From the NCBI GenBank assembly GCA_965208685.1, contig CBDBPL010000007.1:2356001-2420000 (forward strand): DNA of 64,000 nucleotides, in the 5' to 3' direction. Shown here one piece after another: positions 7,807 through 16,310 of the stretch (the first letter of the stretch is position 1; the number at the start of each line of letters is the position of its first letter). Under the pieces are notes generated by a model that searched no databases, was not told the DNA's origin, and saw only the letters and a list, made by a program, of their open reading frames with translations. Both the position numbers and the translations under genes were made by a program. The DNA is from JAJEFO01 sp965208685 (lineage in GTDB: Bacteria > Pseudomonadota > Alphaproteobacteria > Rhodobacterales > Rhodobacteraceae).

Positions 7807-10383
7807 TCATTTCCTCGAAGCCCGCTCGGAAATCGCGATCTGAGCGGCTGCAAGCCGTGCCACGGGAACACGGAAGGGCGAGCAGCTCACGTAGTCGAAT
7901 CCCGCCGAACGGCAAAAGGCGATCGAGTCCTGATCTCCGCCATGCTCGCCACAGATCGACAGGACAAGGTCAGGATTGGAGCCTCTTGCACGGTCCGCCC
8001 CCAATGACAGGAGCTCCCCGACGCCGTCCATGTCCAGCTGATGGAACGGATCCTCGGGAAACACCCCAAGGCGCACGTAATCCGCCATGAACCGGCCCGC
8101 ATCGTCCCGGGAGAGACCATAGGTCATCTGCGTCAGGTCGTTGGTGCCGAAGCTCAGGAAAGCGACCTGCGGCGCGATCTCATCGGCCCTGAGCGCGGCC
8201 CGTGGCGTTTCGACCATGACGCCCAGCTTGTAGTCGAACTGAACGCTCATTCGAGTCCGCACGGCGGCCGCCACCGCCTCGATCCGGCTGCGCACCAGTT
8301 CGACCTCGCGGCTTGCGGAGACCAGCGGGATCATGATCTCTGGCACCACAGGACGCTCTGGCCTGCTCGCGTGGATCGTCGCAAGGAAAATGGCTTCGGC
8401 CTGCGCCTCGTAAATCTCGGGAATCGTGACGCCGAGACGTACGCCCCTCAACCCGAGCATCGGGTTGAATTCCTCGAGCGCCTCGACATGACGCGTCACC
8501 TTGGACAGCGGAAGGTTCATCGCGTCCGCCAGGTCACGCAGCCCGTCGCGGCTCTTCGGCAGGAATTCATGAAGCGGCGGGTCGAACAGCCGTATGCAGA
8601 CAGGCTTGCATTCCATCAGGTCGAAGAGATGCGTGAAGTCCTCGACCTGCAACGACACGAGACGCTCGAGCGATGCTGCCCGCCCCTCAGCGTTCTCCGC
8701 AAAGATCATCTCGCGCATCAAGGTAAGGCGATCCTCCTCGAAAAACATGTGCTCAGTCCGGCAGAGCCCGATCCCCTCGGCTTCGAACGCAAGGGCTACC
8801 TTGGCTTCGGAATACGTGTCTGCATTGGCTCTGACACGGATGTCCCTCGCCTCGTCGGCCCAGTCCAACAGCGTTCGGAACGCATCGCCCTGGGAAGGCT
8901 CAAGCAACGGCACGTCGCCAGCCAAGGCAGTTCCCGTGGTTCCGTCAATGGTCACGCAATCTCCCGCCTTGAAGACGCGCCCGTCCTCGGCCGTCAGGCT
9001 CCTGTCTCGACGGTTGAGCACTATTCCCGAGGCCCCGACGACGCCGGGAAGGCCAAGACCCCTCGCAACCATCGCGGCGTGACTTGTCATGCCGCCCCTT
9101 TCGGTCAGGACGCCGACTGCCGCGTGCATGCCGCGAATGTCCTCAGGCGAGGTTTCGCGCCGCACGAGAATAGCGGGCTCGCCCCTGGCATGGGCCGCCT
9201 GCGCTGCCGCCGACGTGAACACGAGCTTGCCCGTTGCCGCGCCCGGGCTTGCAGCAACTCCCTTGGCCAGCACGTCCCTTTGCGCGGATGGGTCCACTTG
9301 GCGATGCATCAGTTGCGTCAGAAGTCCGGGATCAATCCGCGAAACGGCCTCGTCCTTGGAAATTACTTCGTCGTTCGCGAGAGTGACGGCAATGCGGACC
9401 TCCGCCTGGGGCTGACGTTGGACGCGGATTGCGTCAAGAACGTTCAGTTCGCCTCCAACCAGAGCGAATTCGATCTGCATTTCCTCGTGCAGTCCTTGAC
9501 GACAGGTCCCTCCAAAGCCGACCAGCTTGGCAAACGCTTCCGGACAGAGATCTTCCAGCGACGCTCCTCTGGAGCTGCGCGCAAGACAGATCGCGTCCTT
9601 GCTGCGCAACGCATCGCGGCCCTGACTCTGGCTCAGGTATCGTCCGATTACCTGCGCCTCACCGGTATCGCCGGCAACAAACTGAATCGCGCCGGAACCC
9701 GATTCCGGCGGCCCGAGACCGGCGGCCATGGCTTGCACGACAAGTCCGAGCCCCGCATCGGGTGGCGCGCCACGCGCCTGGCGCAGAAGCCGGGCCGACG
9801 TGCCTTCCCATGCCCGGGCCATGGACTTGAGAACATCCGTGAGCTGGCGCTCTGGTTCCTGCGGAAAGGGCTCGTCCATCTCGGCTTCATAGGCATCGAG
9901 CATGGATCTCAGGACCTCGGCGTCCGCTTCACGGGCAGCCTCGAAGGCATCTGGGTCCAGATGCGCGACCTGCACCGAGTAGGTCTGCACGAAGCGGCTG
10001 TAGAGTCGGTCAGCCGCCTCCGGTCCCAGGAGGCTGGCATATTCCGCATGTCGGGCATCATTCATGCCGATGTTCAGGATCGCCTCGGGACCGCCCCACT
10101 CCGGATCGCCGGAAGACGGGCGCACCGAAACGAGCGGAGCCTCGCCGAAATGCGCCAGCACCCTTGCCGCGTCTACGGTGCCGCCGGATGCCAGAGACCT
10201 CACCGTTGCAAAGGACAGCGCTATCGATGCAGGAACCGGCAGTTCCAGCCGAATGAGCCGCTGCAAGCACTTCGCCCGTTCGCCATGCGTCTCGGTCGCG
10301 ATCGGGGCGGTGGCGTCTACAGCAACAAAATCTTCTATTTCAACGCGTTTCTGCACTGCGGCGATTCCTTTGCTCCGCAGCAT
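7807..10383 (-). CDS. ppdK: Pyruvate, phosphate dikinase
   Basis: PPDK reversibly converts pyruvate, ATP and phosphate to PEP, AMP and pyrophosphate. The 858 residues contain, in order, a shortened ATP-grasp nucleotide-binding half (SVRPSSGDPEWGG near 90-105), the phosphohistidine swivel domain with the catalytic His in GGMTSHAAMVARGLG, and the PEP/pyruvate TIM barrel with GLCRTEHMFF, FLSFGTNDLTQ and the catalytic Cys in CGEHGGD. The N-terminus lacks the usual long VYLFGEG region and starts close to a HGERAKCLQRLIRLELPVP stretch, a layout I associate with Rhodobacterales PPDKs. It stands alone between mce and glyS, 233 bp from the glyS stop. Confidence 0.95.
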   Translation of the reverse strand: MLRSKGIAAVQKRVEIEDFVAVDATAPIATETHGERAKCLQRLIRLELPVPASIALSFATVRSLASGGTVDAARVLAHFGEAPLVSVRPSSGDPEWGGPEAILNIGMNDARHAEYASLLGPEAADRLYSRFVQTYSVQVAHLDPDAFEAAREADAEVLRSMLDAYEAEMDEPFPQEPERQLTDVLKSMARAWEGTSARLLRQARGAPPDAGLGLVVQAMAAGLGPPESGSGAIQFVAGDTGEAQVIGRYLSQSQGRDALRSKDAICLARSSRGASLEDLCPEAFAKLVGFGGTCRQGLHEEMQIEFALVGGELNVLDAIRVQRQPQAEVRIAVTLANDEVISKDEAVSRIDPGLLTQLMHRQVDPSAQRDVLAKGVAASPGAATGKLVFTSAAAQAAHARGEPAILVRRETSPEDIRGMHAAVGVLTERGGMTSHAAMVARGLGLPGVVGASGIVLNRRDRSLTAEDGRVFKAGDCVTIDGTTGTALAGDVPLLEPSQGDAFRTLLDWADEARDIRVRANADTYSEAKVALAFEAEGIGLCRTEHMFFEEDRLTLMREMIFAENAEGRAASLERLVSLQVEDFTHLFDLMECKPVCIRLFDPPLHEFLPKSRDGLRDLADAMNLPLSKVTRHVEALEEFNPMLGLRGVRLGVTIPEIYEAQAEAIFLATIHASRPERPVVPEIMIPLVSASREVELVRSRIEAVAAAVRTRMSVQFDYKLGVMVETPRAALRADEIAPQVAFLSFGTNDLTQMTYGLSRDDAGRFMADYVRLGVFPEDPFHQLDMDGVGELLSLGADRARGSNPDLVLSICGEHGGDQDSIAFCRSAGFDYVSCSPFRVPVARLAAAQIAISERASRK

Positions 10384-10616
10384 ACGCAGTAAACCTCAAC
10401 GTTCAAGAATCGATGCGACCCGAGGCTGGACGGCTTTCGCATGAGGCGCCGGGCATCCCGATGCGGCATTCCTCCCGGGAATCGAGACGCAAAAGCCGAC
10501 AGCGCCGCCCAACCAACGAAGCGCAACTCCTGTACCTGCTGGAGGACGAAAGGACGAAGATCTCCGGCGGCGTCATGAGGGCGTCTGCCCTCCCCGCGCG
10601 CGACCTGACAAGAATC

Positions 10617-12782
10617 CTACCCCTCGATCCTGTTAAGGTCCGCCACGGCAAGGCATGTTTCGCTGATGCGATGCAGGAGGTTGAGACGGTTTCGCCTCAG
10701 GCTTTCGTCCGCAGCGTTTACTTGCACCGCGTCGAAGAAACCGTCGATCGGCCCCCTGAGATTGGCAATGGCCGACATGGCCGACTCGAAGTCCTCGGCT
10801 CGCATGGCAGGACGAATTGCGGCCTCCGCCCCTTCCAGCGCATCAAACAGCGAACGCTCCTCGCCTGTCTCCGCCAATTCCGGGTCCGGGTCGCGTGCGT
10901 ACTCGACGCCATCCTTCTCCTCGGCCTGTTTCAGGATGTTGTGCGCACGCTTGAAGCCCTGCGTGAGGTTTTCGCCGTCTTCGGTGTCCAGAAACGCGGA
11001 AAGGGCAGTTGAACGCTTGACCAGCAGCGTCAGGTCATCCGCGCCCGGCATCGCAAGACAAGCGTCAATGACATCGTGGCGAAGGCCCCTGCCACGAAGG
11101 AAGACCTTCATGCGATCGTGAAGGAATTCGAGGATCCCGCGCGGCAAGGCGAGGTCCCCGTCACCGATGCCAGGGTCACCTCCTGTCTTGTCATGCAAGG
11201 CCCTTGCCTCCTCGCTCCGCCCTGCCGCTCCGGAGTCATGTTCCTCAACGGCCAAGGCGGCCCGAAGGCCTGGCTTCGTTGCAATCTCGACGAAGGAAAG
11301 CCGGAGGTCGTTTTCGAGAATCAGCCTAATGACCCCGAGCGCCGCGCGCCTGAGCGCAAACGGATCTTTCGAGCCGGTCGGCTTCTCGTCGATCGCCCAG
11401 AACCCTGCCAGCGTGTCGATCTTGTCCGCAAGCGCGACCGCGATCGACAGATGCCCGTTCGGAACGTCGTCGGACGGGCCCAGGGGCTGGTAGTGCTCGC
11501 GCGCAACGCGTGCGACTTCGTCGGAGCAGCCCGCGGCACGAGCGTAGTGTTCGCCCATGATCCCCTGGAGTTCAGCGAACTCGTAGACCATCTCTGACGA
11601 CAGGTCGGCCTTGGCAATCAGTGCCGCCGAGATCGCACGATCTGGGTCGGCACCCAATGCCGACGCGATCTCGCCCGCCAATGCCGAGATCCGGTCGATT
11701 CGCTCCGCCTGGCTTCCAAGCCTGTTATGGAACGTGACCTTGCCGAGCATGTCGGTCCACGCCTTCATGCCGTCCCTGGCCACGCGCAAATCGTTTTCCC
11801 AGAAGAACTTGGCATCCGAAAGGCGGGCCCGAAGCACCTTTTGGTTCCCGGCCATGATCGTTGCGCCCTTGTCCGCCGTCTCCCGGTCCGCCACCGCGAT
11901 GAAATGCGTGATCCGGCCGGAACTGTCCCTTGCGCTGAAGAACTTTTGATGCACCCTCATCGAGGTCTGAAGCACCTCGGGCGGCAGATCCAGAAACTCC
12001 TCCCCGATCTCGCCCAGCAGAACCACCGGCCATTCGACGAGGCCCGCGACCTCTGCAAGAAGGCCCTTGTCCTCCACCACTGCAAAGCCCCGTTCATCCG
12101 CCAGCCGGGTTGCCTCGCGCATGATGATTTCTTCACGCTCCTTGGCGGAAAGAACGACCTTGGCCCCATTCATCTTCGCCAGGTAGTCGGCTGCAGACGT
12201 CACGGTGATCGGTCCGGGGGCCATGAAACGATGGCCCACCGTCCGGTCGCCGGCACGTATGCCGTCGACTTCAAGGTCAATGACCTGGATCTCGTTCGCG
12301 TCGCGCAGCAGGCAGATGATCGAGTGCAGGGGCCGCACCCATCTGAGGCTTCCGGAACCCCAACGCATGGACTTGGGCCACGGGAAATCGCGGATGACCG
12401 CGTCCAGAACCTCGGCCACGATCTGGCTTGCGGGGCGTCCTTCACGCTCGATGACCGCGAACCACACCTGCCCTTTCCTGCCGTCCCGCGCCTCAAGGTC
12501 CTCCTTGGAGAGCCCGGTTGAACGAAGGAATCCATCCAGCGCCTTCTCCGGGGCGTTGACACTCGGACCCTTTCGCTCCTCTCGCGTCGCCGGGCTCGTC
12601 TCCGGCAGGCCCGACACCGTCAGGATAAGCCGTCGCGGCGTGACATGGGATGTTGCCTCGTCATGAGACAATCCGGCCTCGGCAAGGCCGTCAGCCACGA
12701 GACGCTTCAAGTCCTCGGCCGCCGTCGCCTGCATGCGTGCGGGAATTTCCTCGGACAGGAGCTCGATCAGCAGGTCAGGCAT
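10617..12782 (-). CDS. glyS: Glycyl-tRNA synthetase beta subunit
   Basis: The beta subunit of the alpha2beta2 bacterial glycyl-tRNA synthetase, responsible mainly for tRNA binding. The 721 residues begin MPDLLIELLSEEIPARM, the canonical start, and include the KSMRWGSGSLRWVRPLHSI core, the HD-like SAALIAKADLSSEMVYEF region and DKIDTLAGFWAIDEKPTGSKDPFALRR. The C-terminal anticodon-binding part is complete. It follows glyQ and a small membrane-anchored gene on the same strand; the gaps of 66 and 124 bp suggest one operon. Confidence 0.97.
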   Translation of the reverse strand: MPDLLIELLSEEIPARMQATAAEDLKRLVADGLAEAGLSHDEATSHVTPRRLILTVSGLPETSPATREERKGPSVNAPEKALDGFLRSTGLSKEDLEARDGRKGQVWFAVIEREGRPASQIVAEVLDAVIRDFPWPKSMRWGSGSLRWVRPLHSIICLLRDANEIQVIDLEVDGIRAGDRTVGHRFMAPGPITVTSAADYLAKMNGAKVVLSAKEREEIIMREATRLADERGFAVVEDKGLLAEVAGLVEWPVVLLGEIGEEFLDLPPEVLQTSMRVHQKFFSARDSSGRITHFIAVADRETADKGATIMAGNQKVLRARLSDAKFFWENDLRVARDGMKAWTDMLGKVTFHNRLGSQAERIDRISALAGEIASALGADPDRAISAALIAKADLSSEMVYEFAELQGIMGEHYARAAGCSDEVARVAREHYQPLGPSDDVPNGHLSIAVALADKIDTLAGFWAIDEKPTGSKDPFALRRAALGVIRLILENDLRLSFVEIATKPGLRAALAVEEHDSGAAGRSEEARALHDKTGGDPGIGDGDLALPRGILEFLHDRMKVFLRGRGLRHDVIDACLAMPGADDLTLLVKRSTALSAFLDTEDGENLTQGFKRAHNILKQAEEKDGVEYARDPDPELAETGEERSLFDALEGAEAAIRPAMRAEDFESAMSAIANLRGPIDGFFDAVQVNAADESLRRNRLNLLHRISETCLAVADLNRIEG

Positions 12783-12848
12783 GGATCAGTTCCTTGCATC
12801 GGCACCGCCCGAGGTGGGAAGATTGCAAGTGGATCAGCGCGTCCTGGG

Positions 12849-13382
12849 TCATTGGCGTTCCCTCGGTGGGGGCAGCGGGCAATCTTCCGGCAAGGATTCC
12901 CCGTTGAAATATCTCTTTCCGCAGCGGTTCAACTGGTGCCAGACGTAGCCATGCCCGTCTCCGGAGACGGCCACAACCCGGTCAAAGCCGTAAGCGATGT
13001 TTCCTGTGCCAAGAAACGCGACTGCAGAACCTCTTTCCAGCGCCGCACCGATTTCCGACGCATCAAAGCACCCGAACCATCCCGGCGCCACGTTAGGCAC
13101 CGGATCGTCATGGACAACATAGGTCTCGGCGAGTGTCGCAAGACTCAGGCTGGTCGTGAAGCAAGCTCGGTACCGAAGAGGTGAACTTTCCGCGTCAATT
13201 GCTTGAAATTCTTCGTGGATTATCGGCTCAGTCACTCCTGAATGAAGCGTGGTCAGCATCACGTCGGACGCCCCGCTCGACGGAATCTCATCGTAGAACC
13301 CGTACACCTGCAGGTAGTACAGGCCACCGCCGGCAAGCGCGCAGCAAGTCACGAGGACAAGGGCAATCACCTGCCCGCTCAT
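12849..13382 (-). CDS. DUF6446-type membrane-anchored protein between glyQ and glyS
   Basis: A 177-residue protein with an N-terminal membrane anchor (about residues 4-22) ending in GGLYYLQVYGFYDE, followed by an extracytoplasmic domain with four cysteines (RYRACF, GWFGCF, NRCG, PEDC) that could form disulfides. I recognise it as the protein usually encoded between glyQ and glyS in Rhodobacteraceae, classed as DUF6446; no function is known. The ATG at 13382 is chosen because the anchor begins right after it, with GGAG about 11 bases upstream; the frame is open 37 codons further upstream without anchor-like character. Its fixed place inside a tRNA-synthetase operon is the only functional hint. 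Confidence 0.75.
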   Translation of the reverse strand: MSGQVIALVLVTCCALAGGGLYYLQVYGFYDEIPSSGASDVMLTTLHSGVTEPIIHEEFQAIDAESSPLRYRACFTTSLSLATLAETYVVHDDPVPNVAPGWFGCFDASEIGAALERGSAVAFLGTGNIAYGFDRVVAVSGDGHGYVWHQLNRCGKRYFNGESLPEDCPLPPPRERQ

Positions 13383-13506
13383 GCCACGTCCCGCTCCAGT
13401 CAAAACCGGTTTCCGCGCGGCGTGCATGTCAACGAGGTCAGGCTCTTTCTCCGGGCGCCCCGTCGGAGTTCCCGACTGGATCTCAGTTTGCAAGGCATCG
13501 CCACGG

Positions 13507-14430
13507 TCACGCGCCTGCCGCCGCCTCTGTCGTCACGAACGCGTCGGCGCAAGCCTTCGCCAGCGACCGCACCCGCCCGATATAGGCTTGGCGCTCTGTG
13601 ACGGAGATCACGCCCCGGGCGTCGAGAAGGTTGAACAGGTGCGAGGCCTTGATGCACTGGTCATAGGCGGGATGGACCATCACGATCCGCTTTCTCGCCT
13701 TAGGGTCCAGCTCTTCCGCCTCGAGGATTCGACGGCATTCTGCCTCTGCATCATCGAAGTGCCTGAACAGCATGCCAGTGTCCGCCACGTCGAAATTCCA
13801 GCGGGCGTACTCCTCTTCCGTCTGCCGGAAGACGTCGCCGTACGACAATGGAATCCTGGACTGCGGATCATTGAACGGCATCTCCATCACGTGGTCGATG
13901 CCAAGCACGTGCATGGCCAGGCGCTCGAGGCCGTAGGTCAGTTCGCCCGATACCGGGTGGCAGTCATGGCCGCCGACCTGCTGGAAATACGTGAACTGGC
14001 TTACCTCCATGCCGTCGCACCAGACCTCCCAACCCAGGCCCCAAGCCCCAAGAGTCGGGCTCTCCCAGTCATCCTCGACAAACCGGATGTCATGAAGTTC
14101 CATGTCGATTCCGATCGCTTCCAGCGACCCGATGTAGAGCTCCTGCAGATCAGGAGGCGACGGCTTAATGATCACCTGGAACTGGTAATAGTGCTGAAGG
14201 CGATGCGGATTCTCCCCGTAGCGGCCATCCGTTGGGCGCCGCGAGGCCTGCACGTAGGCCGCTGACCATTCCCGCCTTCCCAAGGCGCGCAGCATGGTGG
14301 CCGGATGGAATGTGCCTGCCCCAACCTCCAGATCATATGGCTGAAGCAACGCACAGCCATTCTTGGACCAATAGCCTTGGAGCCGAAGGATGATCTCTTG
14401 GAAACTCTTCGGGCGCGCATCTGCATCCAT
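13507..14430 (-). CDS. glyQ: Glycyl-tRNA synthetase alpha subunit
   Basis: The catalytic alpha subunit that activates glycine and forms glycyl-tRNA with GlyS. The 307 residues begin MDADARPKSFQEIILRLQ and contain the class II signatures LLQPYDLEVGAGTFHPAT, GPxx-type RPTDGRYGENPHRLQHYYQFQV and the ERLAMHVLG helix. The ATG at 14430 has GGGAG upstream; an in-frame start 20 codons earlier adds no conserved sequence. First gene of the glyQ-DUF6446-glyS operon. Confidence 0.97.
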   Translation of the reverse strand: MDADARPKSFQEIILRLQGYWSKNGCALLQPYDLEVGAGTFHPATMLRALGRREWSAAYVQASRRPTDGRYGENPHRLQHYYQFQVIIKPSPPDLQELYIGSLEAIGIDMELHDIRFVEDDWESPTLGAWGLGWEVWCDGMEVSQFTYFQQVGGHDCHPVSGELTYGLERLAMHVLGIDHVMEMPFNDPQSRIPLSYGDVFRQTEEEYARWNFDVADTGMLFRHFDDAEAECRRILEAEELDPKARKRIVMVHPAYDQCIKASHLFNLLDARGVISVTERQAYIGRVRSLAKACADAFVTTEAAAGA

Positions 14431-14649
14431 GGGTTGCTCCCGGTGGAAAACTCTTGCGCACTCAATAGGCAAGGCCGCGCAAACGGTCAATCAATGGCCG
14501 GGGAACTGAGATCGCTTGCATCCCAGGAAAATCTTCTGGAGCGCTTCACGTGAACTGTCGGGCTCGGGGGATTCATTGGGTCGGAGGTGACGACCTTGGC
14601 GAAGGACACGTCCCGGCTTGGCCACGCTGCACGAGACGATCAGGCGAAA

Positions 14650-14667
14650 CGCCGGCGCGCGCCGGCG
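14650..14667. repeat. 18-bp perfect GC palindrome
   Basis: CGCCGGCGCGCGCCGGCG reads the same on both strands. On the minus strand it is followed by TTT, so it could be a weak terminator for trkH, whose end was probably nearer before the tnpB element inserted, or simply a self-complementary spacer. It lies 32 bp outside the element's target duplication. Confidence 0.4.
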
Positions 14668-14690
14668 AAGGGGGGCATGGAGTTCCCGCG

Positions 14691-14698
14691 AATGGTTG
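14691..14698 (+). repeat. Target-site duplication, left copy
   Basis: AATGGTTG, identical to 16085-16092 and immediately outside the left inverted repeat. Confidence 0.75.
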
Positions 14699-14723
14699 GG
14701 GGACTATATACCTAAGTGACCAT
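14699..14723 (+). repeat. Left terminal inverted repeat
   Basis: A 25-bp end that matches the reverse complement of 16060-16084 at 21 positions; the mismatches are at positions 4, 6, 12 and 14 from the outer end. Confidence 0.8.
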
Positions 14724-14822
14724 TGGCCAGAAAGATGTTGCTGTTTCGTTCCGGGATTGTCATGATGTGTGGGCGGGTGCTGGACACGCCAGACCCCCAA
14801 GCGCCTTGCAGGAGGCGAGCAC

Positions 14823-16060
14823 ATGGCACTGATACGGGCACACAGGCAGGTTGTCTACCGGCTGCTTCCCCAGACACGGAGCAACCTGGCAGTGGCTGGA
14901 GACCACGCTCGAAGCCCAGCGGCAGCTCTACAACGCGGCACTTGAGGAACGGATCGACTTCCACCGCAAGACGGGGAAGTCACGGACCTGCTTCGACCAG
15001 TGCAAGGCGCTCACCGAGTGCAGGCGCGAGCTGCCTGAAGTGGCCGAATGCGGGATCGCCATCCAGCGCGGGACGCTCAAGCGGCTCGACGGATCGTTCA
15101 AGGGCTTCTTCAACCGCCTGCGGAAGGGGGCAAAGGCGGGCTTCCCGAAGTTCAGGGGGACGCCGCTTCTTCGACAGCATCACCATCGTCTCCGGCGTCA
15201 AGGTGCGCGACGGCACGCTCCACATCCCCGGCTTCGGTCCGATGACGGTCCGGCGCAAGGGCGGCAACCCGCATCCCGACGGCAGGCCCGTCTCCGCCGT
15301 GCTCAAGCGTGCCGGCGGCAAGTGGACCGCCGCCGTCTGCCTCGCGGTCGAGATCGAGGAGCCTGCCGACAACGGACACGTGCTCGGCCTCGACCGGAAT
15401 TGCGGGCAGGTCGCGGACAGCGACGGCGAACTCCACGCCATGCCGGACATGTCCGGGCTCGAAGCCAGGGCCGGGCGCCTGCAACGGAAACTGTCCAGGC
15501 AGCAGAAGCGGTCGAAGCGGCGCGAGCGGACGAAGCGGCACCTTGCGAAGGTCCGCCGCAAGATTGCCAGCCGCCGTCGCAACTGGCATCACCATGTCAG
15601 TCGCCGCCTGGCGGCGAAGGCAGGCACGGTCGCCGTCGAGAGCCTGAACGTGAAGGTCATGACCAGATCCGCCAAGGGGACCATGGAGGAACCGGGGACG
15701 AACGTGCCGCAGAAGGCGGGACTGAACCGCGTCATCCTGAACACCGGATGGACCGCGCTGAAGCGGATGCTTGACTGCAAGGCGGCGAACGTCATCACCG
15801 TTCCGGCGAGGAACACGTCAAGGACATGCCACGAGTGCGGGGCGGTGGAAGCCGCCAGCCGCAGAACTCGGGACGACTTCACCTGCGTGCACTGCGGGCA
15901 CGCGGCACATGCCGACATCAATGCGGCAAGGACAATCCGGGGCGTGGCGCGTGGCCGCGCCCCGGAGCACGAGGCGTCCGGGATTGGCGCGTCTGCACGG
16001 CGAGGGGCGTTCGGGTTGCCGACCTCATCGACCCGTGAAATCAGTGCGAGAGCGGCCTGA
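14823..16060 (+). pseudogene. tnpB: TnpB RNA-guided nuclease (IS1341/Cas12-ancestor type), two frameshifts
   Basis: TnpB is a RuvC nuclease guided by an RNA made from the element's right end, the ancestor type of Cas12. The ATG at 14823 has a perfect AGGAGG upstream and gives MALIRAHRQVVYRLLPQT. Reading then needs a +1 shift near 14880 to continue as TWQWLETTLEAQRQLYNAAL and another near 15160, in a run of five Gs, to pass from FPKFRG to RRFFDSITIVSG. From there to the stop all is intact: RuvC-I D in LGLDRNCG, RuvC-II E in VAVESLNV, the CHECG/CVHCG zinc finger and RuvC-III D in HADINAARTI. Removing one G restores the second junction. It is either a young pseudogene or has sequencing errors. 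Confidence 0.85.
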
Positions 16061-16084
16061 TGGTCACTTACGAATATAATTCCC
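16060..16084 (-). repeat. Right terminal inverted repeat
   Basis: Inverted partner of 14699-14723. The last base of the tnpB stop codon (16058-16060) is the innermost base of this repeat, so coding sequence and element end are directly joined. Confidence 0.8.
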
Positions 16085-16092
16085 AATGGTTG
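16085..16092 (+). repeat. Target-site duplication, right copy
   Basis: AATGGTTG, identical to 14691-14698 and immediately outside the right inverted repeat. Confidence 0.75.
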
Positions 16093-16310
16093 AGTTTCCG
16101 TCCCGCACGTCGCCGCAATCTCGACAGCAGGAATTCCTGAACGAGCACCGACCGGACCGACCGCGGCGGCGGCACGAGCTGACGACGCGACGCTTGCCTG
16201 GCTTGAATTCCAAGCCGCATGCCGACAGCCCGCTGCCAACCAGTGGTCAGCAATTTGACAACAAGTCTAGCCTGGGTCGGAGACGTCGCTGGAACGTGAA
16301 GCCCGCAGTC

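Larger units (their letters stand above)
14699..16084 (+). mobile_element. 1386-bp element with terminal inverted repeats and an 8-bp target duplication carrying tnpB
   Basis: The two ends are inverted copies of each other over 25 bp (14699-14723 and 16060-16084, 21 of 25 identical, both starting GGG and both with an intact TAAGTGACCAT inner part). Directly outside lie perfect 8-bp direct repeats AATGGTTG (14691-14698 and 16085-16092). This is the signature of cut-and-paste insertion by a DDE transposase making an 8-bp stagger, as in ISL3- or IS1595-like families, and not of IS200/IS605 elements, which have neither inverted repeats nor duplications. Yet the only gene inside is a tnpB. No DDE transposase is present, so the element would be mobilised in trans. 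The site lies between glyQ and trkH. Confidence 0.8.

Noticed and set aside
8041..10392. A 783-codon plus-strand open frame
   Set aside because: It is antisense to ppdK along its length, has no family resemblance and is explained by high GC content.
14823..16060. Programmed frameshifting in tnpB
   Set aside because: Two +1 shifts would be needed, no slippery heptamer or stimulatory structure is apparent, and TnpB proteins are normally made from one frame.
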